Notes under the pieces: model-generated
What the model saw: only the letters and a program-made list of their open reading frames with translations
Told to the model about the DNA's origin: nothing
Database searches by the model: none
Shown: one piece after another, positions 25,456 through 37,544 of the stretch
Position numbering within the stretch: the first letter of the stretch is position 1
Layout: each line of letters opens with the position of its first letter
Translations under genes and position numbers: made by a program
Assembly: GCF_008831285.2 (NCBI RefSeq)
Contig: NC_045138.2
Location: 14,210,571-14,274,570 of the forward strand
From: Nymphaea colorata
Taxonomy: Eukaryota; Streptophyta; Magnoliopsida; Nymphaeales; Nymphaeaceae
Direction of reading: 5' to 3'
DNA: 64,000 bases

Positions 25456-25823
25456 ATCTATCGACACCAATAGTAGAAATGACAACGGAAGCCCAACCCG
25501 ATGCCAAAAACTCAAAATCACGATGCCCAACCTGATTAAGAAGGAGAAACACCTATTCTTCCATTACAAACCCCATCAACAGGGTCTACCATTAAATTTC
25601 ACAGATCATTCTCCCATGAAACCCCTTCCTTCTTTCCTTCTATCAAGAAATCCGCGTCATTGAGTAAGAGGAGAAGGCTTCAACTTTCGGGAACAGACGC
25701 CGTTGTCGGCATGACCACGACGGCCTGGCGGGAAGGGATGGAATGATTGGCGCCTTTCCAGAAAGATTGTTACGAATAAGCGACGAATAAAAGTACAACT
25801 AGTGGAATTTTCGGGTGCGCAAC

Positions 25824-25897
25824 GAAGTAATGAATAGTATGAATTGGTGGATGAAAGAAAGAAGTAATGAATAGTATGAATTGGTGGATGAAAGAAA
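25824..25897. repeat. 37-bp direct duplication
   Basis: GAAGTAATGAATAGTATGAA with its following bases occurs twice, at 25824 and 25861, upstream of the SNARE-like gene in its probable promoter. Confidence 0.9.
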
Positions 25898-27393
25898 GAA
25901 TGCTCTCTTTACTCTGGTTTATCGAACCTCAATCATGGCCGTCGAGATTAATCAAGGGGGACAAAGAAACGGATTAGACACACAGGCAAGGAAATATCCG
26001 ACGCGTCTGCTGTTTCCTCGATATTTCACCTCAGCGCTACCATTTTTGTGATTCTTAATATAGTGGAATAGACGTCGAACAATTCAGGACTGTGGGTGTT
26101 ATGATCTTTTCCATTTCATGAATGGGGGGTTTCTTACCGCTTGGTAGAAAGTAAAAACTCACACCCAACTTTGGGAATTCCAAATGAAGACTAGCAGCTT
26201 ATCAGTTCTTGTTTTGATTATTGCACCAAACCCCTTGAAGATTATTTTGGGTGCTGTGCTCTTGCAACAAATTTTAAGAAATTGGTTCATTGGTGAACCA
26301 TTATGTTGTCAAGAAGTAGGTTATTTATTGATTATTATGCCCTTCCACCCAATCACCTGACCGCATGTCATTGGTTGATTGAGCCATTTCACTATCTTGA
26401 AAAATTTTCAAATGAAATACACCTAAAGGATGCAGGTACTGGAATACAATGACATAAAAAGGAGAGGTTCATCATGAATGCAGATAACTTTTGTTGGTTC
26501 CGCGGAAAGGAATAATGGGGAAAACTCAGAGGACAAGATTTTTGTGCAACCATAGAAAACCAAAGGGGAGCACCTTCTCGGATTCCGATACCATTCGTGA
26601 TTTTCGAAGCTTTTCAATCTTAAAATACATAATTAGAAGACAAAGTTCAAGAAAAGAAGCATTTGTTTACTGACATTAGTGAGTTTTTTGAGATTTCGTG
26701 AACTTCTTACAGCGTTAGTAAGCATTTTAAAACAATGTAACTACTTCGAGTCTTCGAGATATTTTTATAGTCGATCATGATTTGCTACTTTAAATGGTAC
26801 CACAGCAGACTAAAAAGCCCTTTTTGTTCTGCATTTTTTTTAAGATCTGTTATTTTCAGACATAAGTTGGAACTTGCCTTTCACGTTGAATCAAAGTCTC
26901 ATTTCTCACATTATTCAATCACTTTGAAAACCAGGTTTTTCAAAAATCACCGACACTCTAAAAAAGGTTGTTTTGAAAGTAAAAAGCAGATTTGCCTTCA
27001 AAAAGTTGTCTTAAAGTGTCATCCAAATACTGCCTAAAGATCCGTCTTAGATGCAGAAGAAGAACGTAATATCATTTACAGGGATCCTAAAATCTGAAAG
27101 ATCTGAGACAAGATCAGATTTGAGGCAATCAAATTGCCATCAAAAAAGCTTGTTTCAGTGCTTTGAATGTAATTGCTGGAGAACATATTTTGGATGGGAA
27201 ATGTGCTAGGTCTTCCCATCGTGCACACCATGGATTTCGTGATGGGAACTTTTTATTTTAGATTCAAACTTCTCAGCCCACTTCGAGTCTCCTGATCGAA
27301 ATGTCAAAAGCCGGATTACTCATTTACAAACCCGCGGGAGATCTCACACCAAATGATGTGAGATACCCGTTTTAATGAAGACCGGCAAATTCA

Positions 27394-27519
27394 CGGAAGA
27401 TACGATACGATCGCCATGGTGTGTCTGATTAATTAGGTTAATTAAAAATTTGCATTATCTGGCTCAATGGGCTTCCACCCGAATTTGCAAGGGCGATCGT
27501 ATCGTATTGTTGTCTTCCG
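27394..27519. repeat. Inverted repeat / hairpin with 15-bp perfect core
   Basis: CGGAAGATACGATACGATCGCC (27394-27415) pairs with GGCGATCGTATCGTA-TTGTTG-TCTTCCG (27492-27519): a 15-bp perfect core, a small bulge, then seven more pairs. The loop is about 76 bases. It could be a foldback element, a small-RNA precursor or chance. No flanking duplication was seen. Confidence 0.75.
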
Positions 27520-28060
27520 CTCAGCCTCAAAACAACCAGCCGAAACACTGGAACAATTAAAAGCTGTGGTTAGAAATAGATTCTTAATTAGGGATCAACG
27601 ACTTCTTCAAACGAGTTTTGAAAAAGGGGTCTCAACTTTTCAAATTTCTTGATGCAGGTTGTACTTTATTGACAGTTGTCATGTATGTCATTTAAAGTCA
27701 AAAGTCTGCCATTTGAAAAAAAAAAAAAACAATATGATGCTTGGCAGTATTTTACATTCCCCGCGTTAACAAAAAATGCTAATTTTCTTGTGGTGGAAGA
27801 TGATATTTATTGCATAATTAATTCAACAGATGATACTTGCGTGGATGTTCGGAACCTTTTGTTCATTCAAGAGAAGATAGTGACAAGACGCGAAGAACTG
27901 CAGAAAAGGAAAATAAAAAATGGTAGATTGGATGATGAATGACATTAACAGAGAGAACAAATACACAATAGGCACCATAAAGCTTAAATTTATCAGGCGA
28001 AGGAAAAGCTCAGTCATAAAATACACACACGTAGAAGGCAGATGAGATATAATAACCGTC

Positions 28061-31000
28061 TCATGCACTCTTAGTGTTCCAAGGTTTGAGCACTGCAACT
28101 ACTATAATCACAACAATCAGCAGAAGGATGATAATGGCAATGCACATCCATTTGCGTGAGTTACGTTGCAGACTCTTTGCTCTCCGAAGAGCAGTTGTTC
28201 CAGACTGAACATGGTCAACGGCATTCGAGACCTACACACAACCAAAATAAGTATGTCTCAGTATTCACGAGCTGTTCAAGCTGGTTAAGTTAGGCTTAGG
28301 CAAGATATGTACAGGCTCGATAAATCTAAAAACCAGGAGAATGTTCAGATTAATGGAAAGAAACAGACGGTGTACTTTAATGAGAAACACAAACTCCAGC
28401 GGTTTGACCCGAATTACTTGATTAAATAGCTAACTTGACTCATTGACAGCTTCCCAACATTTTTGTCACTAATAAACTCTGAATCCTTTCAGACAGCCTG
28501 TCGTGAATGTCTATACATGCCTATGCTTGTTTATCTTACAGTATTGGGAAAAGATATACATAGTTCATAGTTGTATGCATGTCATGGTGTTTCCGACATG
28601 TTCAGGAATCTGTGATTAATCTCGAACTCAGGAAATCTAACCAAATCAACGATAAAGCTGAGCAATATCCAGACAGTAATGCTCAAGGATGCACTGTGAA
28701 GCTGTTTATGCTGGACACCAGCAAAGAATGGGCTGCATAATCTTGAGTTCAAAGACCACTTGAGGCACCAAACTAACTCCAGTTTCCCATCTTCTGGTTA
28801 TGCTGCAAATTGCCCAGACGAATTTCACACCATGCAGACTTGATTATTAGACTGCTAGCCAAGGACGAAATTTCCAGCCATCTTCTCCTAAACTTATGGT
28901 TCCATTTCAACTAATTTGCTTGAAATTGGTTATCTATTGTCACAAAACAAACCTGGGTTTCAATATTATCAAGCATGTCGCCTTGAGCCTCAACTAGGAC
29001 AGCCATATCCAGGAAAATCTGCATGAAAGCAGGACTAAAATCATGAAGAGTACTGAGAAAAGCTTTTCATAACTACAGAAAATAAGATATAAAATCACCT
29101 GCTGTAAGTCCAGAAGCTTCTTCTCAAGATCCCTAACAGCATCATGTCGTTCTTGAATTTCTGCAAGGGTGTCCATGACCTGCAGCACCCAACTGATATT
29201 ATGACCTAAAAGGCTCTAAGAGTTTTGACTAAGCAACACAAAATTAAGAAATTAAAAGCATATGAAGTCATAGTATGGAACCTAACCATGGTTCAGGTAT
29301 CAGTCTTTGCAGCAGACGTTTAGAACATATCATAATCTAAGTGGGATTCTATCCTAGGAGATCAATGATCAGAAGAGTACCAGCTGGAAACATGTCCAAC
29401 ATTATGAATAGCAAATATGAACTCCAAGCCCTTCTCTGGCCTCCATTCCCACATGGAAAATTACAGCAGACTATGTTATTGCAGCTAATTACCTTGACCT
29501 TCTAACTGGGAATGGGATAAGGCAACAGACAGAGTACATCAGAGTCTGACAGACCAGGAAACACCAGCTTATGGGTGAGTATCCGAGCATCACAAAGGAT
29601 AACCAATTAGACTTGATCAATTGCTTCCTTTCTCCCCTACCCACAGAACCTCAGTCATAGGGGAACATGAAATCAGAGTGAAGCTGCACTAGGTGTAAAT
29701 ATAGGACGGGACCATGCAGATTTCACTTGACATGGACCAGGCATAACACTTTTTCCACAGGTAGCTAGATTTGGATGCCCTAAGCCAAAGCCAAGAAATC
29801 CACATAGATATGACCAAAAGAAAAATTACCACATGAGACAAGTCCTTTTGAGCCAAAATTGTTTCCACTGATATTTTTTTCCTTATCCATTTAGAAGCCC
29901 CTACACAACAAATGGTCATTCCTTGCCATATACTTCTCCCAACCTTTCAATAACTTCGAAACAACCCCCAATATGCCCCCAACGGCAGAATTACTTCTGC
30001 CTTTTTTTAACAAATTCATCCTCATACTTCCGTGATATAGACAAATAACTGAATAAGAGAAACATACTCACACACCCCTAGAAAGGCCAAGCCACTCACT
30101 CTTAGAAAGGCAACTGAATAGCAGATAACTTTGTGTTATCTGCCACACAACAACTATCAGTACAACCTACCCGAAAAAGGAAATGATATTATTTGTTTCT
30201 TAATGGCGACTTTCATATTTTCATCCTCCAATGATATAAGTTGCCCTGGCAATAGCATTGATAATATATCAAAATATACAAACCTGGCCTCGACCATGCT
30301 CCTGAATTGCTTTTTGGAAGATTTGTTCACCATTCCCAGTCTCTATCAAGTTATCAATTGTCTGCCCAGTAAACAATCAGCAAGTAAGGCAGACACATAG
30401 GAGAAGTCTGAAAGCCCTTGAGAGTAATAAACAGTGATTTTACCTCTTCATCAGCTCTTGTACCCGTCACTGATTATTCACGACAAACAAGAAACTTTAA
30501 AGACCATGAAAAGGTAAAAAGGCAAAAATAAGTAAATCAATCCTTGCAAATGTATTCAAACCTGTGAAGACCCTTCTCTCAACCACTTCACGGTATTCCT
30601 CTTGGATTGTTTGTCTGAGTGTCTGTAATGCCACAAAAAGATTAAATAAGAATGAATAAAACATAACAAAAAGAACTCTTAAACAAACAATTACAAAGAG
30701 AAGAACACGAATTAGAACATTTTGGTCATAGAAAGCAGGAGCATAGATGAAACCTGGAATTCAGACATGCGTTCCTTCAATTTTTTTTTCAGTGCACTGC
30801 ATTTGAATAATAAAGTAATGAGAAGCTTCTGCAACACTGCATACATAACAATTTATAATATAGAAACCAACACTTGTAAATTTTACGCATATATTACATA
30901 CACAGTCATTGATGTTCGTGATCTTTCAACCCCACTTCCCGTTCCACATCCAGGCTTCTGCCTATTTGCCAAATTCTGGTAAGACAACAAAGAAAGCTAG

Positions 31001-33156
31001 TTTTAGCAGGCAGCAGTAACTGTAAGCGAATATACAAAACTTCAATAGATCATGTGTTTTTGGATAACAAAATGATGATGAGCAAAGAATATATAATTAC
31101 ATCTCTGTCAATTTCTTCAATTTTTGTCTTCACAATACGCGCAATCCTTCCCACTTCATCCACATCCTTCTCCATTCTCTTCCTGATTGCTGGAAGTTAC
31201 AATGACGATTAACTTAAGCAATCACGGAAAGAAAGAAAGGGAACTGAAAGTGTTGCTGGCTATGATATTACTTTGCAATAAGAGTGTGTATGCCCACGCA
31301 GCATGAGCAGAAGATGTAGCAAAACTGAATTACCTTTCATAGCATCAGCTTTCGTAACTAACTTGGACTCCTCATTTGCTTCCTGCATGAATTATAGGTC
31401 CACGTAACTAGACAGAGATAAACTTGGGAATTTTCATTGTCCAATACATTTTATGAACATCTAATCTTGACTTTCATTCTTGGATTCAAATCCTATCAAA
31501 TGGTTGAATAAGACCAACAAAATAACTCCAAAAAGAGAAGTCTTGTACCGGTCATAAACTTCCGAATACAAAAAGAAATCAGTATATAATTGCTTACTTG
31601 CAGCTTCTTCAGCTGTTTCGAGATCTTATCAATCTGCTGCTCAACCTCACGAACCTGAAGACCATTATTCACATTATTTCAGTAACAGTCCACGAAAAAT
31701 ATCTAGATGTGTCAGTAACAATGGGAGAAAAGGAGACTGCATGTAAGGGGAAAAATATTAGCAACCTTTTTGAAGAAGTTTTCCATTCCCACGTCTGCAG
31801 TATTAGTCGGGCCTTGGGTTCCCATTTCTATATCTGCTTCCTGAGAGGCTTGACCTCTGGAAGTTCCAAATGAATCCTGAAATTATCCACCAAAAGAAGA
31901 TGACATTAATATTTGCATAACAAAAGGAAGAAAATTCTAATAGCATTTTTAGATTATATATGCCCTACAAAGTGCAAACTTTACGAGCAAGTAAATATTT
32001 AGCATAGAGATGCACTTGCTTTATTTAATCTTTTGTCCTCCATACTGTTAAACGAATCAGACTCCATTCGCATGTCATCCTTTCCTTGCATCTAACAGAT
32101 ACTTACAGTCTTTTCAAGTATCGTGATTTGGAGATGATTTTGGAAGCTCAGCATTTCCCCTCAAAATGACGAATTTATATTTTCAATTGCAATATAAACA
32201 ATTCTAAATCAGTCTAAAATATTAACTCAGAAATTTTATAGATTCTAGGACTTCTGGCATTGATTTGAATTGACATTAAACGCAAATAAGAAGCTACTTC
32301 TATTAAATAGTTATAACTTAGAAGTTCTGATATGATCATCTTGTTACCACCATTTTTAGAAAATTTTCCACGTCCCCACAATGAAAACATATCGTGCCCC
32401 ACCATACAAATTCGAATTTTTGGTAGCAACACTCCAACTATTACTGATTATTCAGCTCCAAGAGGTGAAATTATCTTGCTTATAAGAGTTATTATCTGAG
32501 GGAAACCTCAGTATGGTATTCACAAACCAATAGTACATATTTACACCCAATTGTGTGGCATCTCGGTTTACTTCATATGTGGCAAGGAGGCTTGACGGCA
32601 ACACTTGCATAGGTCTCTTATCCCTTTGATAGACTACATCAACGAAGTTTCGCAACTGCTCACCAACTATAAAGGCCGTAATTCCATCTACAATAATTTT
32701 TAAAACACTAGAAGGAAGAAATTCCTTGCACCATGTGATTTTAACAATAATGCAATACCAAAATAACTTAATAATCCGAAAAATAACGACGAACAAGTAG
32801 GAGCACTAAAAGCTTCCTTAATAAAAAAAAAAAACAAGTACAGAAGAAAGAGAGACGCATCCAAAAAAAGCCCCAACTATACAATGTCTGCCATTAGCAG
32901 AAGCAAAGCTAAAAAAAGCTTCCAAAATATCGAGTAGAATCCTACCCAATCTCCAAAAAATCAAAACAAACAAGTTCGATCGATCGAAATGATCCAACAA
33001 TGTACATAAGAAGACGGAATTAAAGCAATTAAGGCTCGATCTGCCCATCTCCCAGCCAGCATTCTAACTTACGGCACGTATCTCGGAATTCACGAACCAA
33101 TATCCGATTAAAGCAAAAACATTAGGGAAAAAAATTACCGAGAGAAGGTCGTTCAT
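28061..33156 (-). CDS. SYP132: SYP132 plasma-membrane Qa-SNARE (syntaxin)
   Basis: A Qa-SNARE that mediates secretory-vesicle fusion at the plasma membrane, including cytokinesis and root-nodule or defence secretion in other plants. Thirteen exons on the minus strand: 33156-33139, 31876-31766, 31654-31598, 31382-31334, 31189-31101, 30975-30902, 30796-30754, 30622-30562, 30469-30444, 30361-30284, 29179-29099, 29018-28953, 28231-28061. They sum to 924 nt, 307 aa, close to Arabidopsis SYP132 (about 304). The order is MNDLLS start, Habc domain ([31 protein letters not shown]), the [14 protein letters not shown] linker, the SNARE motif from about residue 203 ([20 protein letters not shown]) with zero-layer Gln at about 229 before [13 protein letters not shown], and a tail anchor at about 280-299 ending KPWNTKSA. 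Every junction has GT-AG and matching phase. The 18-nt first exon is followed by a 1.26-kb intron, which could hold control elements. Identity is firm. Confidence 0.97.
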
Positions 33157-35619
33157 CTTGAGCTCAGAGATTCCAACGCCACACAAAGAAGAGGGAGATT
33201 TCAGAAGAGAAAGAGACGCAAATTTGGGCAAAAACCTGCAGAAGAAAGGGAAAAGTCAGGGTTTTGATGCTCTCTCCCACCTGGCTCACAGGAGAAAACC
33301 AGGGAAGGAATTGAGAGAGAGAGAGAGGGAGGGGAGACGGAGACGGAGACAAAAAGAGTCTTTCGTTTTGGGAAAGAGGGAGGAATTTACACATGAAATC
33401 CCTCCTAGTCAAAGTATTGGTGTAGGGCCCTCAGTGAATAACAAATTATTAAATCATGGTCAATTTTAACAAATTATTCCGAAGAAGCCCTAGATTTCTT
33501 AAAATTTGCAGCGCAAGGCTTCGGTTTGAGACAAGCTTATTCGGTAGAGTAAATCTAGAGTATGTTTAACTCATAATTTTTGTGCATTCTAAAATTCTTT
33601 TTGGGAAAGCCAAGATTGTTGCTTGTTTGGAATCATAAAATCCTGATCGGTTACATGCAAAACCTCTTATTAAGCATTTGGATGGCACTTTGAAAATTAA
33701 AACTCGGTTCCTTAATCAGCTTTAGAAACGCTATTTATGTTGTTTGAATGATACATTCAAACAAGTTTTTTCTGAAAAAAAGAATGGGAGAGAAAAGGAA
33801 GGAGGTTATTCGTTAGGAACTTGCATGAAGGGCGTGATTTTATGCACTCTAAGATTAAAAATCAGATATAAAATGTAAATTTATTTGAATAATTGAAAGA
33901 ACATGTGATCGGATACAAAATTTCACTAGTATGTTTCTTAGGGGGTGATGTACATTGTGACACAAATTTCTGTTCCCTCGATTTGTCTTCATCGGGATAA
34001 AATTTACGCGCATTTGATTTGAACGTGCGCCAACTGGTGAAAGTTTACCCATTCAACACTCCACAGAGTTGCCGTCGATCTCTTTTCTTTTTTCTCCATT
34101 CCATTTAGAACTGTAGTCAACATTTGACCAATACGATCCCAATTCTTTACTAAAGTCCTCTCTCTCTCCCTCCTCTTCTTCTTCTTGTTGCTGCTGTTGT
34201 CACTTTCTTCTTCTTAATTGTTTTTCCAATATTTCAGCTCCTCTCTCTCTCTCTGCCGGCGGTTGAAATCCGGCTGTGTAGACAGCTAGAAAAGAATTCA
34301 TGGAGGACATTAACTACATTCTTTTCAAATTTTAGGGACGGTTCAATCATATTTTCTACAAATTTTAAAAGCTATAGATTAGTTTTTTCCATCTTCTATG
34401 TGACTCCGCCCTATGTTTACGATCGCAATAGCTTCTTGAGAATGTTAGTTTTGAATACACATTTTCATCCAAGAGGTTGATACAATGCATGAGACAAAAG
34501 TAGGCGACTAGTTTCTGTTTTGAATTATCAGGACATCAACTCTATTTGCAAAAAAAAGAAAACACCCATGTGCAAGTATTTTTTTTTTTACTAAAATGTC
34601 TTGAACTGGCAAAGATGAAGTAAATAGCAAAATCAAATCTGAAATCTGGTACAACAAATTAAAAGGTGTAAAACAAGAATCTTGAAAGGCAGGTGAGCCG
34701 TTACCTCATTTATATTTCCTTTATTTTGAGTAGATGACCACACGGATTGAACAAGTCAGAGATTTGACTCCATCCCCTAAACTGTTTGATTATTAAATAC
34801 ACACTGATAATATCTGAATATCTCTTAAAGGGTTCAAGTTTTCTATTTTGGATTTTTTAAAATCACATGGATATGCTTTAAACAGTATTTTAAACCAGTT
34901 TTAGTTAGGATCCAAAAAAGGGTATGATCCTTAAGTAGCTTTTACATGGATGTTTATTATTTTTTATTGTCTTCCTAAATCTGTTTTGAGCAGTAGTTTT
35001 AGGATCCAGAAAAGGATTTTTTTTTTTGTTTTATTGAAAAATTGGCCGACACGGGGTTGAATCAGCCGATACAGGACTGAATCGGTCTCTGATCAGCCGA
35101 CGTACGAAGTGTATCATCTTTTTCCGCTGAGCCTGAGAAAAGTCAGAAAGTAATGTGGGATCCATGCCAGATCCAATCCCGAAGGTCCAGTCACGTGGAT
35201 CTGACGAGGGGGCCACTCAAACCGCTCCGTTAAGTACAGTCTGGAAGTGGATCCAGAATAATAGAGATCCAAAGCATTAACAGATCCAGGTCAGAATGGG
35301 TCCCACACTGGCTTCCCAGAATGTTAAAAATATTTTTTAAAAATTGGGCAGTGAACATGCCAGGTATACTCAATAAAATATGGGCCTTTGAACCAATTTG
35401 AATCCTAATTATGGTCCACAAAAAAATTAATACTTCGTGGGCATGCAATGCGATGATCCAGCCCGACTCTACACCTGGCTTGGGATTTTGGTCTTGATTT
35501 TACTTTGTCTGGTTTCGATTATTTTATAAATAAAATTTGAAAACAGTTTTTAATGCGTTCATGTGCCATGAAAAAGAAAAAGTCTGGTTTATTTTTTGAG
35601 AGACAGTGATCATTTTATA
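33157..35619. other. SYP132 upstream region and intergenic DNA
   Basis: The first part is the SYP132 leader and promoter. A CT-rich tract lies near 34.15-34.26 kb. The remainder is AT-rich and no gene was recognised on either strand. Confidence 0.6.
33312..33354 (-). promoter_or_regulatory. CT-rich leader tract of SYP132
   Basis: On the minus strand a run of CT dinucleotides preceded by GTCTCCGTCTCC lies about 160-200 bp before the SYP132 ATG. Such pyrimidine patches are common near plant transcription starts and in 5'-UTRs. It is also a simple (GA)n microsatellite on the plus strand. Confidence 0.6.
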
Positions 35620-36900
35620 GCTATACTCCAACAACGAGTTCGGCAACGTTGCCCTTATCTTTTGCCTTGTTCAACATTGTAGCGGAAGGTTTAGCCCCAT
35701 CAATATGGATGGTTTTTTATCTAATATTATTCAGTATGCAGATGACTTGATCCTTCTTGAAGAAGCAACTCCTCAACAGATGATGGTAATGTTGCTCATT
35801 ATTTGTATCTTCTCTATTGCATCTGGTCTTGAAAACATTTATTGCCTTGTTCAATGTTGATACATACACTAAGTTTGTTGCCTTTCATATTTTTCAATGT
35901 TGAATTGTCGATCTTTTTATTGAGTACCTGGGCCTTCCCCTTCAATTTCAAGCAATCAAGACACCCTCTTGGTTACCAATCAGACAATATTAATAATAGA
36001 CTGACTTTTGGAAATTGAGATATCTGTCCTTAGCTGGCTGGGTAATCATGATCAAACATGTCTTTTCCTCTCTGCCTTCTTATTTCTTATCGGTACTCTC
36101 TTTACCTGTCAAGGTATTCCTCTCTGCCTTCTTATTTCTTATCGGTACTCTCTTTACCTGTCAAGGTAGAAAAGGACAAACTTGGAGAAGAATAAATATT
36201 TTGTTGCTTGGGATTATGTTACTCAGCTTTTTGGCCCTGAAGGTTAAGAATCCTAGATATCAGGAAAAAAAATATTTCTTTCATTTTAAAGTAGTAGACA
36301 TTTATCCACGACTCCAATTCAATTTGTGTGATGGCCTTGCGACACAAACACAATTTGCATAGTCTCTATTCTCTTATGAATAAACGAAGAATATCTTATT
36401 CGATGAGATTGTGGATATCAACCTTCATTAAGTGCAATTCGAAAACAGTTTTCATAGAGCATTTTTCTTCATGCGCACGAGATGGCGAAGGGCGTTTCTC
36501 TATACATCTTGCATATAACTTGCTTCAACCTCCTAGTGTGAACTGGTTTACTCATAATCTCCTTTGAGCTGGGGGTCCTACTCGACGATTCAAGACTCTT
36601 GCATGGCTTATTCTGTTAGACCACATTCAAAATCAAAATAACCTCAAAAGGTTTGGTTTTCACCTTGCAAGTAGGTGTCCTTTATATTGTTATGCCGAAG
36701 AACTACCACTCACCTAGTGTGGTTTTGTCGAGTGCCTCAGGATCTTTATGTGCTTACCTGGTCTATGTCTTCCATTGAAGGTATAAATATATCTACAATT
36801 CGGGACCTGATCCATGAACCAATTAGAATGAGAAACAAAAAGAAATGGCGTACCATTTGGAGAATTTGGCTTTTTACGTTTTGATAGGCTATTTGAAACT
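35620..36900 (+). pseudogene. LINE-1-type retrotransposon remnant (reverse transcriptase end)
   Basis: Pieces of a plant L1-like ORF2 occur in the right order but in shifting frames: FNIVAEGLA (about 35.67 kb), the catalytic box QYADDLILLEEA with YADD at 35735-35746, EYLGLPL (about 35.92 kb), SLAGWVIMIKHVFSSLPSYF (about 36.03-36.08 kb), and a reverse-transcriptase zinc-binding-like part (RFSIHLAYNLLQ; FKTLAWLILLDHIQNQNNLKRFGF; about 36.5-36.65 kb). Stops and frameshifts separate them, and a 52-bp internal duplication (36069 and 36121) interrupts the thumb region. The 5' part of the element (endonuclease and early RT) is missing, as in 5'-truncated LINE copies. It is dead and old. Confidence 0.88.
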
Positions 36901-37464
36901 CTAGGAACAATATAATTTATGGGAAGGAGGTTGTCTCAGTTCAGCACATGGCATCCTCTATTTTGTATGATGTTTGGCTAATTTCCCGTAACCTATGGGG
37001 AAATGGTGGTACCCTCAACTTCTCTCTCTCTCTCTCTCAAATCCATTAGTGGATTCAAATGTCAAGCTGAAACTGAACCCATTTAGTTGAATCTCGTAAG
37101 CCAAAGCAGATTTGGATTATAGTTTCTAACTTTATGTGCTCATGTATTCAAACCTAGTCTGAATCCGGAATCCAATGAATCTGCAGTCCTATGATTACTA
37201 AGAGTTGAATATTGCTCCTGTCAGGTGTAGATTTGATTTCATTTTTCAAGGCCGAATTCAAAGAGGATTATAAATCACTGAACTTCCTCAAGCTCAGTGT
37301 CTAATACGCAGGAGTTGTATACTATGGCGCCTACCTTGCACTAGGCAGTCCATCGCACTTAGGGCCAACATCTGCAGGAACGTAGGAAAACATTTTAATC
37401 GAATTGAATGCTTTTTCATGTTTTTATTGTTAGATAATATACATTGTTATTTTTTACTTTTTAG
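36901..37464. other. Intergenic after the LINE remnant
   Basis: AT-rich sequence with a (CT)9 run at about 37021-37040. No poly-A tail or target duplication of the LINE could be placed. Confidence 0.5.
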
Positions 37465-37544
37465 GAAAAACTATAACGACTGCCATGCTTGCATTTGTTT
37501 TAAGCGAGATGGGTGAAAATCCTACTGCCCTAGCTGGTGCGCAT
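37465..37544 (+). pseudogene. Isolated exon resembling a Mur ligase (MurC-type) P-loop segment
   Basis: After a good acceptor (TTTTTACTTTTTAG) an 80-bp segment reads, in phase 1, GKTITTAMLAFVLSEMGENP followed by TALAGAH, and ends at a possible donor CAT|GTAAAA. In Mur ligases, notably MurC and its plant homologue, the ATP-binding loop GTHGKTTT is followed by a helix of just this kind and by a ...TA-x-x-GA strand. The preceding GTHG and the following substrate-domain exons were searched for by eye within several kb on the plus strand and not found. This is therefore best read as a stranded exon, from a decayed gene copy or a captured fragment. It could also be a chance frame. Confidence 0.4.

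Larger units (their letters stand above)
25456..28060. other. Intergenic between the two SNARE-related genes
   Basis: The first few hundred bases are the leader and promoter of the SNARE-like gene (GC-richer near 25.7 kb). The rest is AT-rich and contains one long hairpin (listed separately) and no supported gene. The right part is the SYP132 3' flank. Confidence 0.6.
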
